From positions 963,501 through 1,027,500 of the forward strand of contig JAVGVS010000005.1 in NCBI GenBank assembly GCA_032718565.1: a stretch of 64,000 nucleotides of DNA. The letters are read 5' to 3'. This document shows, piece by piece, positions 24,205-35,401 of the stretch. Position 1 is the first letter of the stretch; the number at the start of each line of letters is the position of its first letter. The notes under the pieces were generated by a model. It made no database searches, was not told the DNA's origin, and saw nothing but the letters and a program-made list of their open reading frames with translations. Both the position numbers and the translations under genes were made by a program. Source of the DNA: Distichodus sexfasciatus. Lineage: Eukaryota > Chordata > Actinopteri > Characiformes > Distichodontidae.

Positions 24205-27200
24205 GGATCATATGATCTAGTCACAGTATTTCAGCGACTGCTCGCAGAGGCTGAACAAAGATGGCACTAAAGCCCTGTAGAGTATTTTTAGCCTGTCTGA
24301 GCTCAAACACACCCACACAAACATTATCAACCACACTAACAACCAAAGACATACACACGGAAGAGCGGGAAGGCTACGGGAATTTCTAAGTCACGTGGGG
24401 CAGCATCAGCCGTGTATGTGTGTGAGCACTAAAGCACTAAAGATAACAGCTATGTCTGTCAGTTCATAAACAAAACTGGTAAAGCAACTTGCTCCTGTAA
24501 CAGTGAAACATTAGAAGGTTGATCATAGCAGAGGGTTGTATTTTGTGGGTATACGTCAAACACACAACACACCCCTGATATGTTCAGAAAAAGATATGAA
24601 TAACGATCATGTTCAATTTGTATACAGAGGATGGAGTTCAGAATATACCTCAAAGAAAAATAGAAGTAATATACAACATGTGAGTGTGTTTGTGTGTGTG
24701 TGTAGTGTAGGAGAAAAGGCCCTGTTTAGAGTAAGGTCAGTTGTGTCCCTGCCTTAGCTGTGGCCTTGTAGAGGACCACAGGAATCTTAATGGAGTCCCG
24801 ATGCATTCCAGAAGACAACCATGCAGGTCAGATAGACCAACCCCCTCCATTACGCACGTGCATGCACGCGCACACACACGCACGCACAATATATACCTAG
24901 TTAAATCACTTTCTCTCATGCGCACTCACTCATACACACAGAGTGGGGCAGAGGTCACAAAGTCTCTCAGATCATCCTGTCCACGAGACACACACATCCC
25001 TGCTCTCTTCCTGCTTGCATGTTTTCTCACTAGCTGCCTGACTGTTAACAGTACCAGCATTGAGACAAAAACAAATCAAGTCAGCCTTTGCTGGTGACGT
25101 GGTTAGCTGGCTGGCTGGCGGCAAACCACCCAATGTGACCCCTGATTCAAAACCACAAGTTACACTGCTGTATGATTTGTCTCTAGTGTTAATTGTCCTG
25201 TGGCATTTTACACCACCAGCTGGCTCACTTCAAAGTAACAAATGATATTCATTTCTGTGCTGAAATGAGTTGGGTGTGCCACTACATCTGAAGCCACACA
25301 CTGGCTTTCTTATTAGGCAATGTGACCATAATCATCAAAAGATGCATACTGTTTGGGCAACAGCGCCATCTTCAGGTGCTGCAGCAGAACCACTGAAATA
25401 TTTCACCACTAGTCCGGAAGCGATAGCAACAGTATAGGAAGTTTGCTGTGTTAGAAGTTTCCAATAAATCCAAAGTCCAAAGTCATGTCTGGTGTGTAGC
25501 AACTCAAGTGTCCTGACCTCAACCCTACTGACCACTTTTTGGAAACAGTGGGACATTGACTGCCTTCCAACATCATAACCACACAAATGCTCTTTTTGGG
25601 TGCATATTTCCATAGACACACGTCAAACCTTAACTCTTAAGATGTTGAGTCTATTAGAAAGGAGCCACAAAAGGAGGGTCAACTGCTTATTAATAACCTT
25701 GTGTTTGGAGTGGGGATGCACAAGAAGCTCATATAGGTGTGATGATCAGTGTCCACATACTTACTGCCAAATAGCAGAGAGAGTGAGCAAGAATGAGAAA
25801 GAGAGAGACAGATAAAATAATTTTTCACGGAGACGGAACTGTGGTACAAATTGAAACCTGGGTAAAAACATTCACCTCGTATACATGGGGCAATTGGTAG
25901 CACAATGATTAGGGAATTAATCCTGTGATCACAGGGTCACCGGACCAGTAAAGGTACCAGTGCTCCCTGGGCACTTCCAAAGCTGCCCACTGCTCTTTCT
26001 CAGATGGGTCAAAAGCAGAGGTTACATTTCATTGTGGTGAACTGTGTGCAGTGCTGTGTTCACAATGACAATCACTTACTTATTAGCTAATTTAAAACTG
26101 CAAAGATCTGTAGCCACTGCATTGCAAAACTTACACGTTATAGATACTTATATATAGCCCAGTCCTGAATGCAACCAATACATCTATGTAGAGAAAGAGC
26201 TGTGATTTCACACCTCAGGCTGCAGAAAAAGACCCCTTTTAACAGAGGTGCCTTTTGTTTTAGGCATGGCTGAGGTCCAGACATGGACCAAAAATCTCCA
26301 TTAGAATGAGTTTGCTTCCTTTGAGGGAGCCCAGCTCTTTGTGCATGTTTGTGTGACATAAACATGCTGCTGATCAGAGCGCATCATAAAAAGTCTACTT
26401 ATATAGCCAAAGGACTAGACTGCAATATTTCTACTGTCATCCGTCACACACTATAATGACCCAATAACGACTCAAATGAAACCAGTATGGTAAATGTACT
26501 GTGAAGTGTTGAAATAAAAGTGGTAAACCGTATGTACTCTATTCTACTGTATACAGCATACTGTTTTCAGATGAAGCTTTGCAAATAATCTTATCACTCA
26601 AAAAGAAGCCCTCATTAAAATTTGAAGGGTTAGTCCAACAACACAAACCCTGTTGTTTAGTGATGTATTAATAAACCAAGTCATAAATAAATAAAATCTC
26701 CACAGCTTTGCTTTAAAACACAGCCACTCTATATATAATTTTTTCAATGTTAGCATAATCAACATATATCTATTGCTTTTCTGTATGTTTTATTTCACTA
26801 TTTACATGACAGTTATTTTCCTTTTAGTGCGTGACACTGTCCTTACCTTGATGTACACAGCTACAGTTTTTAAGAAGCAAGGCCACATGGCAAGGCTGTG
26901 CTGCATATGAGTGGATGCGCCTCTTTCTCTTTTATATTTCTTTTATATATCTCTTTAGTCAGAGAGCAGCACAGATTTCTAGAAAAGAAATCCTTGAGAA
27001 GAGTCATTTTGACACAGATAAGTGTTAGACGCAGCTGGCTTTTTTAGACATCAGGTCTTCTGATTGCAGTCAAGGCCATAGCCATGATGGGAGCTGCTCT
27101 TCTGACCCACATGGAGACCAACACAGGCCAATTACTTCCATTATTTACATTATAACCCTACAATTATGAAACAACCTAAATAGGCTTTCTATAATCATCA

Positions 27201-30200
27201 GTCTAATTAAAGTTTTATTAAGTGAAAATGAGTGATTATTTGTGATTGTGAACACACCACAGCACAGTTCAGCACACAGTGCACCACAACGAAGTGTGAC
27301 ATCTGCATTTAACCCATCCATGAAGAAGCAGTGGGCAGCTAACAAGCACCCGGGGAGCAGTATTTGGGGACGGTACCTTGCTCATGAGTACCTCAGTGGT
27401 AACTTTACCGTCCCTGGATTCTAACCTGCCACCTTCTGATCATGGTTACGCCACCAGCTGCCCCAATTAAATCTTTCACTGTGCAGTTCTGGCAATAAGG
27501 AACATTTGATACACCGTTTCAAGTTTGATAAGGAAGACGAGGCAGTCATAAATGCTAAAGTGTAAAACTAGTCAGGGTTGCTTCTGCATTCAATGGGTTC
27601 CAACAAGAAGAGGCAAGTAAATATGTGATGTTATAGATATTTTAGACAAGCTAAAGAATAAACTCCACAAAAATGTACAATGTTGGGTGTAACGCATTAC
27701 AGTAATGTATGTATATTACATATTTCAGTATCATGCAATAAAACACACTTTTAACCCAAAATGTAGTGGTGTTTTATTATTTAAAATAATCAAAGACACT
27801 ACGAAACTAGAGAAAAATTCTTTTCTAGAGAAAAATTCTTTTCTAGAGAAAAATTCTTTGAGTAAAAGAGTCGTGTAACGCATTTTGTGCTGGGCCAGAG
27901 AGAAACACTTGCATCTCTCTGTTACTGTCGGTGGGGGTAAAGCAAATGGGTTAAATATATATATCATCATGCTGGACAGCAAGCAGCTGTTTTGCATGGG
28001 GATAAACACTGCAAAATTATAACCCTACCTTTCTATGGAATGTAGTTCTAACAAAACTAAACTCACTGCTGAACCGGCAAATCAAGTCAACGAAAACCAA
28101 CAGAAGGTGTGTAACATTAGACATACTGTATTTCACAAAATGATATGCATTAATCCAAAATATGGTTTATTTATGATATATTTAGGAAAATTATACATTT
28201 ATGAACATTTCTTCTTTGAGCTGTCATTTAAAGTTGGTAAATTACAATTCTCATGACTTACATTAATCTTTTCAGCACATATTTAATGTAAGAGTTCCTC
28301 ACACTGCCATCCAAACATTCAAAAAGTGCCTAATGGTAGAAGACCATAGAACATCTCGACAACTACGGTACTCCACTAAATGATACTAATGTGATGGACG
28401 GGGAAATACTTCAGTGGAGCATTAGCTTTCATTATGCCCCGTTACAAGTTAACTCATGCCAACGTTGGATATCCTGCCTGTACGCTGACTTGTAAAGTGT
28501 TAGAAACGCAGCATAAAGCAAACTTGCATTTAACACAAATTGGCAGCATTACCTAATGACAAAAAAGCAGAGGGAGTGAGAGAGAGCTGGCAAGTACTAG
28601 ACTGTATCTCAAAACTTATTATAATGTTATTCAGATAATCCCAACTACTAGTGAAAACATTGGTGGATAAAAGCGAGTGAGAGAGAGTGGATAGTGAGTG
28701 AGCATGTGTGTGTGTGTGTGAGTGTGTGTGTGCACGCACGAAAGAGAGAGAGAGAGAGAACAACAGAAAACGAGAGAGGGAGACGGAAGGAGGCAGATAA
28801 GCTTATCATCCAGCTATAACACAGGCAGATGATATTAAGTCAGCAGAATTTATGTAACTGGGCTGATATTACGGTCGTATCTGGGACACAATTATGCAGA
28901 ATGGAGTCAATGAAAAGCCCAAGAGAAGTGAAGCTACAGTAATATTCTGCACACACTCACATTAGCCCTCACTCTCACTGTACTTCACTAGATACTACGT
29001 CACATTCCAACCCAGGTGTGAAATTCACTTGTTTGAAAAACAGGCGTGGCGTCACTTTGAGGTATGGGTGTGACAAATGAAATGGAAAAGCAGGTGGCTT
29101 TAAACCGGTCTGACCATGCAGTACCACCCTGACCCTAATCTTGCTCAATATCTGTGACATTTGTGTTAAACATCCCAAAGCTATAAAAGCAGCAAATGCA
29201 ACTGTTCTGTGAAATACAACATCCATCTTTTCTAACTATTCTAAGCTTCCAGAAGTCTCCCATAGAATCTGGAGAGATCTTCTGACCTGGGCACAGAGCC
29301 CTGGGACAATATGCACTGTTATATCCTAATGTATCAAAGAGCAAAACAATAAAGTCCATATCTTAAGCAGATGTACAAAGGGTAAACTACTGCTATTTAT
29401 GACCCGGTCTTCACAACACCCTGTACGAATGCCATACCCAATAAGCAGGTTTGTTTGGATATTCCAGCGTTGTATAATTGTAGTGTGTGTATACAGTTGA
29501 ATTTGTATAAAAATATAATACGTGATTATAAATAAAGGTTATATGCTAATAGAAACACATATGGGTAAAACATTCTGGTGGGTAAAACATACACTGTTGT
29601 CTACTGGAAACATTGTACTGGGAAAGACATGGAAATGTTGGAATGTGTACTCTGATAATTACAGGGTTATAACCAACCACCACCTTAAAAAACAATGGGC
29701 TAACATGCAAGGTTGGTTTGCTACAGCAGATGCCTCACCTATGACTCCATCACGCAATCCGTTAATCCAACAGCTATCAATCTTGGACCTCTCTGAATAT
29801 TTTTGCACTTTCTGCACCAGCACATCGGATCATACTTTAATAAATAATATCAGGTGCATTGTAGTTTGGAAAACTTAAACAAATGCAGAACAGGTCCAGA
29901 GAGGTACAGTACTAGGAATCATTGCGTAAGTTTACCTCAATCACATCGGCCTTGAAATGCACCAGAGCAGCTGTATCTAGGGTTGCAGTGGTTTAGCATT
30001 TTTATTGTATATCATAATATGAATATTTATGCATTCACACGAAGTCCACAAGCTTCTTTCTGTTATTTCTTTAGGGAACCCAAACATGTGGGGTTCAAAC
30101 AATCTCTCAAACAAAAAAATATTTTATTTTCATATATTTAATTTCATTGTAACTGATAATAATTGGGAAATACCGCATACAGTGACAATGTGATGCCATG

Positions 30201-32351
30201 ATACATCCTGTGATGATTATTACACAATAAAAATCGTATTGCTTCGCAAACCTAGCCGCCTCTGCGATAAAATAACTGAATAAATAAAATTCTCTGTCTC
30301 AGTAACCATACTCACTCCTCATGTCGCAGATCACTGATGGTTCGATCCAGGGAGATCATGTCGCTGGCCACCATGTTGAAGCCAAACTCCTTGATGCTGG
30401 CCTGAACAGCGTCTTTGTACTCTGGTCCCAGCACAAAGGGCTTGCTGCCCTCACCCGGCCCCCCCGGGACGCCTGGTGGTTCTGGCTCCTTAGGTTCAAA
30501 GTTGCCCAGATTCCCCCTGCGCAGCACTGGGTCTGAGTAGACATTTGTGTGGGGTTTAAAAGTGACATACTGCTTCTGAATGATGTTCTGCTGGTCTTGG
30601 GCCTTAAACATCGGATTTAGCTTGTCGCCATTGTTCTTTTGCCGAATGGAGTCCAGGTCCACCTCCACCCCCTCCACATGGGGCCAGGGGACAACGGGCT
30701 TGAACTGATCTGCTGCATCATTGTGAAGGTTTGGTTGGTGGTTTGGCACATTGCGTACTTCCTGAAAGGACAAGATGATAAAAAATGAACAACATTCTGT
30801 AGAGTGTATTTAATGACCACATTAAAATTTTAAGTTGCCTATACAGTATCAAGAAGTAACTTTTTTTTTAATAGCACTGTATGCAAAGTATAAAAAACAT
30901 GCAAAGGACATAGGATCATTCCAAATGACGTGACAAAACAACAAAGTACATATAGAAGACGTTGCTGGGATTGCTGTGGAACAACAATGAATATTTTTGA
31001 GATGACAGTCAATATGTGTCCTCAATATTGCCGGGAGGGTGGTGAGGTTCTAGTGGGAAGTTTCTTGTTTATGAATAAGGAGTTCTGTGTTGGAGTCTGG
31101 CGCTATTCTACCTCCAGCTCCAGCCAGACCGTCCCTGTAATTAGGGACCGTGGATTGCTCTGGATAATAATTTAACATCATCAATGTAAATGTAAATGCA
31201 ATTCATTAATTGCCAGTATAGCCGCCTAGGGTGAACCAACTCTTTATGAGTTCCCATGTTACTGAAGTACATACAGGTGCTTCTCACAAAACATGGGTTA
31301 CTTCTCGGTCAATGTTACGATAACCCTTAAGTGATATGAAAAGTTAGACAGCATCATAGTTAAGTGAATTATCGCCTCAACTGCGTGAGTTTGGGCACGA
31401 GGAAAAAAAACTCCTTGTCAAAATCTTGCCACGTGTCACTCAACCGGCACAGCACTGGCCTAACTGTCCTGCTCAGAGACAGGGGCTAATTCAACATGAC
31501 TTTTGTACCTGAACTTTAATTTTGCCCATTTTCTTGAGTAAAAGGCACAACGACCTCTATTTATGGCCGTCAATAAAGGAAGAGGATCTTATGAAGTCTT
31601 CCTAGTCAGACGCTTTAATATCATTTCTCTTCATTACTGTACTGTTATGTATTCGCTGCACATCACAGTACCACAGCATCATATATTTCTGATTATCCTT
31701 ATTGTTAAATCAATTCCACAGGATCCTAAAACGTGAAGACATATCGCTACTACTGCTTACTTCCGGGTAAAGTGCTTCCTAGTTCCAAAACTTCCGTACT
31801 CGCATACTACACAAATGTTCCCCTCATAGACAGAGAGATGTTTGCTCATACTTCCTAGTACGTAAGCGGTTTGGGACTTAACTAATTTGGTTAGCATGCT
31901 AAAAAGGCCAGTTGACTTCATTTCTAAATAGTCATTATAGACGAAATGAAGTCACATTGGTAAAACTGGGGTAAACTATACATCTAGGCATTAAGATAAG
32001 AGATTACGAGAAAATGTGAGGTCTACATCTCAGTCCGGATAGAAAGGCTAGCCGGCTAACTATCTCCATGACAACGCCACTGGATAGCTTAGCTGGAATA
32101 TGCTAACCAGAAAAATAGAATCAGTTTATGACAATTAAAGTCACACAGTCTATTAATCAACAACCTAATTGAAACCAACAACAAGGAATGTTCTAAGATG
32201 GTCTTCTCAATAAACGGGTTTTACTCACCAGTTTGGCAAAAGGGTTTTCCTCGCCTGCTTTCGGGCTCAGGGAAGACCAAAGCAATACGAGACCCAGAAA
32301 CGTTCCGATGACCAGTAAACTTCGGAGTATAAATCCAACTTTTAGCCTCAT
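13326..32351 (-). CDS. galnt7: galnt7, polypeptide N-acetylgalactosaminyltransferase 7
   Basis: Twelve coding exons, minus strand, in order: 32351..32229, 30761..30316, 23755..23589, 22903..22773, 21776..21697, 21428..21246 or 21108..20926, 18800..18683, 18423..18301, 18137..17919, 14114..14016, 13714..13586, 13463..13326. With one sixth exon this gives 651 aa; human has 657. It is a type II Golgi membrane protein: short Arg/Lys N-terminus, membrane anchor at about residues 8-28, stem, then a GT-A catalytic domain. The Mn-binding D-x-H is Asp295-Ala-His297, with the third metal His at 434 in CSRVGH. WGGEN is at 406-410. The ricin-type lectin domain covers about 530-651. It adds GalNAc to Ser/Thr, and the mammalian enzyme prefers peptides already carrying GalNAc. 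All junctions are GT-AG and in frame. The doubled sixth exon is described separately. Confidence 0.96.
14225..15106 (+). mobile_element. Deleted hAT element with BED-finger-like transposase start
   Basis: The left end TAGAGATGGGCGATTAATC and the right end AATCGTGCAGTTCTA resemble fish hAT termini. At 14,395-14,530 an open frame reads like the start of a ZBED/hAT transposase (SVIWTYLDFSK) and then stops. The rest is AT-rich and non-coding. It lies in galnt7 intron 9. No clear 8-bp target duplication was found. Confidence 0.5.
16671..16830. repeat. Short inverted-repeat (MITE-like) element
   Basis: ACTGTTTTAGCTCCACACAA near 16,682 is matched inversely by a near-perfect copy ending near 16,806, 24 bp with one mismatch. 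The centre contains the fish repeat phrase around GTTTCGATCACTTTAGATC. It is non-coding and lies in galnt7 intron 9. Confidence 0.5.
17010..17437 (+). mobile_element. tRNA-derived SINE (family A), full-length-like copy
   Basis: It begins GGCGGCACGGTGGCGCAGTGG (A-box) and has GGTTCAAACC (B-box) about 50 bp later. The fish SINE body follows (CTCCGGGTGCTCCGGTTTCC and CCACAGTCCAAAGG), then a tail rich in AATAAT. The tail after 17,320 differs from the copy at 37.5 kb and looks LINE-derived. It lies in galnt7 intron 9. Confidence 0.7.
17540..17825 (+). mobile_element. tRNA-derived SINE (family A), diverged copy
   Basis: The same order of motifs as the copy at 17,010 is seen in decayed form: GTGGTTAGAG, CAGCAAGGTCCTGATTCAA, CCACGGTCCAACACC, GACTCTAAATTG. 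The 3' end reads TTCAGATAATGA. It ends about 95 bp from galnt7 coding exon 9. Confidence 0.6.
19154..20087. mobile_element. MITE with GTCGACC ends, split by a Tc1-like insertion
   Basis: The ends are GGTCGACCAATTATCGG and its inverse-like TCTGTCGACCTCT. Its two halves match the uninterrupted copy at 23,061-23,460 (for example AAGTAATTACAAGGTGCGC and GTGTGAAGCTCC...GAAGG). The flanks AATAAATA and AATAAAAA may be an 8-bp target duplication, which would fit hAT, but the family was not identified. It lies in galnt7 intron 7. Confidence 0.55.
19363..19905 (-). mobile_element. Deleted Tc1/mariner element with long inverted repeats
   Basis: Inverted repeats of about 150 bp (19363-19515 and about 19752-19905) share GCAGGTGTGAAAAAATGCTG and AAATCAAATCAATATTTGGT. 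Between them the minus strand (19731-19501) keeps only the transposase C-terminus, starting WLPQSPDLNIIE, which holds the third catalytic acid, and ending before a stop. The N-terminal part is deleted, so it is non-autonomous. It sits inside the GTCGACC MITE. Confidence 0.75.
20926..21108 (-). CDS. galnt7: galnt7 alternative coding exon 6b (proximal)
   Basis: 183 nt, phase 2 at both ends, acceptor GGCCTTAG, donor TATCG|GTAAAT. It codes residues 316-377, from TVCTVPLIDSISGETYSIEP through GGGDEDGFARGAWDWSMLW to QLRLTKTEPYR. This version is closer to the sequence I know for human GALNT7 (PQGGGDEDG, DWSMLWKRVPL, LR-TKTEPYR). It encodes part of the catalytic domain just after the D-x-H strand, near the acceptor groove. 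It shares 49 of 61 residues with exon 6a. Confidence 0.93.
21109..21245 (-). promoter_or_regulatory. galnt7: galnt7 137-bp intron between exons 6a and 6b with distant branch point
   Basis: Minus strand: donor GTAAAT at 21245, candidate branch site CATGACAA with A at about 21211, then a long CT-rich tract, then no AG for about 106 nt until the acceptor at 21110-21109. The branch point lies about 35 nt from the donor and about 100 nt from the acceptor. This is the arrangement that sterically blocks joining of exclusive exons in tropomyosin-type genes. The branch site itself is predicted, not shown. Confidence 0.6.
21246..21428 (-). CDS. galnt7: galnt7 alternative coding exon 6a (distal), paralogue of 6b
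   Basis: 183 nt, phase 2 at both ends, acceptor CACTATTGCAG, donor TATCG|GTAAAT. It codes TVCTVPLIDYIDGNDYTIEP through QGGDEDGLARGAWDWSLLW to AKRKHKTEPYR. It is fully open and splices in frame to exons 5 and 7 exactly as 6b does. It differs from 6b at 12 of 61 residues, clustered in the YIDGNDYT/SISGETYS stretch and in AKRKH/QLRLT. Using both exons would keep frame but duplicate 61 residues of the catalytic fold, so exclusive use is expected. Confidence 0.92.
22463..22665. mobile_element. MITE-like segment with TAGGGTTGGGTGATA / TATATCACCCA ends
   Basis: The left end reads TAGGGTTGGGTGATAAAGCCC and the right end is rich in CGATATATCACCCACCCC, an imperfect inverse. About 200 bp, non-coding. 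It lies in galnt7 intron 4 just before exon 4 (22,773). Confidence 0.4.
23061..23460. mobile_element. MITE with GTCGACC ends, uninterrupted copy
   Basis: It begins AGAGTCGACTGGTTATCGG and ends CGGTCGACCTCT. It is about 400 bp, non-coding, and matches both halves of the split copy at 19,154-20,087. It is 128 bp from galnt7 exon 3. Confidence 0.6.
24161..24200. repeat. (CT)n microsatellite
   Basis: Twenty uninterrupted CT units, in galnt7 intron 2. Confidence 0.95.
25885..26085 (+). mobile_element. tRNA-derived SINE (family B)
   Basis: A tRNA-like head (AATTGGTAGCACAATGATTAGGG) is followed by ACCAGTAAAGGTACCAGTGC, CTCCCTGGGCACT, CAGATGGGTCAAAAGCAGAGG and TACATTTCATTGTGGTG. The 3' end is CAATGACAATCACTTA. 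The same order of motifs recurs at 27.2, 48.9, 54.4/54.8 and 62.6 kb. Confidence 0.65.
27237..27468 (-). mobile_element. tRNA-derived SINE (family B), reverse copy
   Basis: Read on the minus strand it gives GGGGCAGCTGGTGGCGTAACC, a B-box-like stretch, GAGGTACTCATGAGCAAGGTACC, CTCCCCGGGTGC, ATGGATGGGTTAAATGCAG and the CACTGTGTGCTG...GTGTTCACAATCACA end. It lies in galnt7 intron 2. Confidence 0.65.
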
Positions 32352-32359
32352 TGTGCACT

Positions 32360-32660
32360 CGCAGTAGTAGCGTGAGCTGAATCAATTCTAAACATTAGAT
32401 ACGTGGACATTAAAGGTTTTGGCCAGCACCCCTGTGCGCAGCGCCGTACAACCAACGAGCTGCGCCGCGGAGTGAAGCTGACACACGAGTCTCTTCCACG
32501 GCCGCCTCTCCAGCGCTGCTCAGCCCGATCTGTATGAGTAACCGAGATAAAGAGCCGGCGGCTTCGTCACAAACTCCTTCTCCCTCTCCACCCTCTCTCA
32601 AGCCTGCTAAACACACGGATCTGTGTCGCGACACACGGATGTGACATTACGTTACGTGTT
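32360..32660 (-). promoter_or_regulatory. galnt7: galnt7 5' UTR and CpG-rich promoter
   Basis: Upstream of the initiator ATG (32351-32349, minus) the sequence turns GC- and CpG-rich to about 32,640 with no TATA box seen, as for a housekeeping promoter. ATTACGTTACGT near 32,647 resembles a CRE/ATF site. The transcription start is not defined. Confidence 0.5.
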
Positions 32661-32670
32661 GATTGGCTGA

Positions 32671-32715
32671 TTACATTTACAGCATTTAGTAGACGCTCTT
32701 ATTCAGAGCGACAAA
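32671..32715. repeat. Fragment of a dispersed fish repeat
   Basis: TTACATTTACAGCATTTAG followed by AGACGCTCTTATTCAGAGCG is a phrase found scattered through fish genomes. Weaker relatives lie near 47,100 and 49,267 here. It abuts the galnt7 promoter. Confidence 0.5.
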
Positions 32716-33140
32716 GTAGTGCTATGTAGTCCACGGCAGCTCTTCAATCTGTAAAGCTAGACGTAAATGAACAACTGTCGCCCAACAAAGTTATTGCCCT
32801 CCGTAGACTCTATTTATTCCATCTTATTTTCTCTTTTTAAATACTGAGACCAGTTAGATCATTTTCTAGTTAGTCCCCTGCACTCACGTCGTTTCCTTAC
32901 TTACATTGAAGCAATATTACTAGATGTAAGTAATAATACAGTTGTATATACAGTATACCAAACCTTAACCCGAGTAACCAAAAGCAACCATTTTAATTCT
33001 TTTAGCTTTCCATCAAAAACCTGGAACTTTTCTGTAAAAGCGTCCCCACACACAGACACGTCTTCACAATGCCACAAACTGACTAATTTCAGGGTTTTCC
33101 AAACTTTTAGAGAGTGCATGAACTATATGTGCATTATATT

Positions 33141-33275
33141 ATTCATTCATTCATTCATTCATTCATTCATTCATTCATTCATTAACCGAATCGCTTAATC
33201 CCAGCTGGGGTCTTGGGGACCGGAGGCTATCATGGGAACTTAGGGGCGCAAGGGGGGGGACCAACACTGGGCAGG
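33141..33275 (-). mobile_element. SINE family A, 3' fragment, with (ATTC)n tail
   Basis: The (ATTC)n run at 33141-33183 is the tail. The adjoining sequence is the reverse of the family-A 3' end (CCTTGCGCCC, CCAGTTGGGA, GATTAAGCG-like). The 5' part is missing. It lies 200 bp left of the gypsy element. Confidence 0.6.
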
Positions 33276-33476
33276 TGCATTATATTAGATTAGTTTAAAA
33301 TGTTCACTTAATAGTCAGGACTAAGATAGGAAAACAGTAGATTGAAGAATTATGGATGTGTATTCAATGAAAATGTCCTCATCTAGTGGTTTATTTGGGA
33401 AAACACCCAACTTATCAGAATTACAATTATAGCTGCGGCTTTGTAGTAGAACTCGGATATAAAATGTGCTGCTTTT

Positions 33477-33654
33477 TGTTGTGTTGTGTAGTGCATTTAA
33501 AAAAGACACCTTCACAACAGTAGGAGTGGGTTTGTAGACTCTGCTTCTTTACCGTGCTCTCTTCTGTACCATTCCGCCCCACGCTAACCCCGCCCCCAGG
33601 GCCTCAATGCATTCCGGGCAATGTAGTTTTTCCAATCTAGCATATAACAGCACA
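33477..33654 (-). repeat. 3' LTR of the gypsy element
   Basis: 178 bp, TG...CA ends, same body as the other LTR (for example GACACCTTCACAACA, GTGGGTTTGTAGACT, CTCAATGCATTCCGGGCAAT). It is preceded inside the element by the polypurine tract AAAAGGGGGAAGA (33655-33667, minus). Confidence 0.92.
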
Positions 33655-33838
33655 TCTTCCCCCTTTTAAGGAAGACATGATATTCCTTTACAAAACATTT
33701 CACATTGTATGCGCCTTGCTTCTCTTGCCATAAGGCTCCACATTGAGCTATTAACCATGTAAACTCACAAACGTTTGCAATCATTCAAACCTTTTTTTTT
33801 TTTTTAACACACTTCAACATATTTACAGTCTCCAGTGT

Positions 33839-34722
33839 TCAGCAGCTTTCAATGAGTCTCTTAGGAGGCTGAACAACTCTCTTTGGTCTGCAAGGTGTTT
33901 TAACAGGAGAGGTATCCATTTTTGCTGGCACTTCAGGATCTGTAGAATACTTCCATATAGCCTGGTCAGGCAGGTCACTGGTTTTGCATCCTAGCTGCTG
34001 TGTCTTGTCAGGCTGTTCCGAACCAGTTGGGCTTGACATTTGTGGTTTGAGATCAACACGATTTCTTCTCAAAGATCCTCCATTCTCTGTCTGAATTTCA
34101 TATGAGCGTGGTGCCACTTCTTTCTGTACTGAGCCTTGCATGTTCCAATTGCTGGTCACATGATCTCGGATTCTGACCTGTTCTCTACAAGGCCATTTGA
34201 TCTGGGGTAATGTAGGCTAGATGTTATGTGCTGAAACCCCCAATCTTTGGCAAAGTCAGCAAATTCACTACTTGCAAACTGTGGACCATTATCAGATATA
34301 AGTTCACATGGAACACCATGTCTTGCAAATACTGTTTTCAAAAATGCAATGACTGCTTTGCTCGATGTTTGTGGCGTTGCAACTTCTGGGTAATTCGAGA
34401 GGCAATCTGTCACTACTATGTGGCTCTTACCATTGCAGTCAAATAGATCCACTCCCACTCTCTAGAATGGTCGATCTGGCACTGGGTATGTCATGAGTGG
34501 CTCTGCTTGTTGTTTTGTTCGGTAAGTCAAGCATAATGCGCATGACGCTGTGGTGTGGGCAATGTCCTTGTTCATTCGTGGCCAGTACATAACTTCCCAT
34601 GCTCTGCGTTTACACTTTTCTTCACCAAAGTGCCCTTTGTGTATTTGTTGTAGCATGTCCTTTCCTATTGAAGATGGAATCTTCAAATGGGAATTTGTTG
34701 CCATTGAAGACAATGTCATCAA
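33839..34722 (-). pseudogene. Gypsy integrase, broken
   Basis: From 34722 the minus strand shows the zinc-binding H-H-C-C region (HKGHFGEEKCKRRAW...CALC). After an in-frame stop near 34,460 comes the catalytic core (GVDLFDCNG, SDNGPQFASSEF, then NGLVEN). A frameshift near 34,160 leads to a basic C-terminal part ending at 33,839. The D,D-E pattern is largely recognisable, but the frame is cut at least twice. Confidence 0.85.
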
Positions 34723-35023
34723 CCACTGACAGCTCTGTTCTGCATGTCAGTAGTCTTGAACTCCAAGTGAGCAGTCACTTTTGTGTACAGGCCATCCACT
34801 TACAATCATCCTCTTAAGCTCTTTCAGTGTCTCATCCTTTCCTGTTTCTTTTCTGATCTTATCCGTTCTTTCAATTGGCACAGTTAGTGATGTCACAATC
34901 ATGTCCACATATGCCTGTATGTCAGTGCATTTCTCTTTGTCCGGTTCTTCATGTTTATCGACTGCTCTCGAGAGGGTGTCTGCAGCGTACATGTATTTTC
35001 CTGGTGTATAGGTCATCTTCACA

Positions 35024-35401
35024 TCATATTTCGGTAGACGTATTAACATGCACTGTATCCTCATTGGGCATAATTGACCTCGGCCCCGTGAGAGCCCTGG
35101 ATGCATAGGCCACCGGTTGCCATGTTTCCTCATGCAACTGCAGAACGACTGCTCCTAGTCTAAACTGCGATGCATCTGCTGAAATTCTTGTCTCTCTTTT
35201 TGGGTCACAGAACTTTAGCACAGGCTCCGAGATTAGGATCTTTTTCAATGTCTGGAAACAATCTTCCTGCTGCTGTAGCCACATCCACTCATTATTCTGT
35301 TCCAGCAGTACTCTGAGTGGTGCTGATATGGTGGACAGCCTGGGGATGAATTTTGCCAGGTAAGTCACCATCCCTAAAAAACGCCTCACATTTCTTTGCA
35401 C
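35024..35401 (-). pseudogene. Gypsy RNase H and RT connection region, frameshifted
   Basis: The frame shows FLGMVTYLAKFIP (RT thumb), then EPVLKFCDP and the RNase H start ISADASQFRLGAVVLQ and PVAYASRAL. It is in a different frame from the RT upstream and shifts again into the frame that ends near 34,747 (IQCMLIRLPKYD, TLSRA). Confidence 0.85.

Larger units (their letters stand above)
23756..30315 (-). other. galnt7: galnt7 intron 2 (6.6 kb)
   Basis: No exon was recognised. It holds two CA-rich stretches with AACAGGATCTGTGCA repeated near 23,895 and 23,998, a (CT)n at 24,161, two family-B SINEs (25.9 and 27.2 kb), three copies of AAATTCTTTTCTAGAGAA-like 18-mers near 27,810-27,857, and a (GT)n/(GA)n block near 28,700-28,760. 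Confidence 0.6.

Noticed and set aside
24737..25097. CA-rich + strand frame of 118 codons
   Set aside because: Low-complexity His/Thr-rich translation of CA repeats within galnt7 intron 2.
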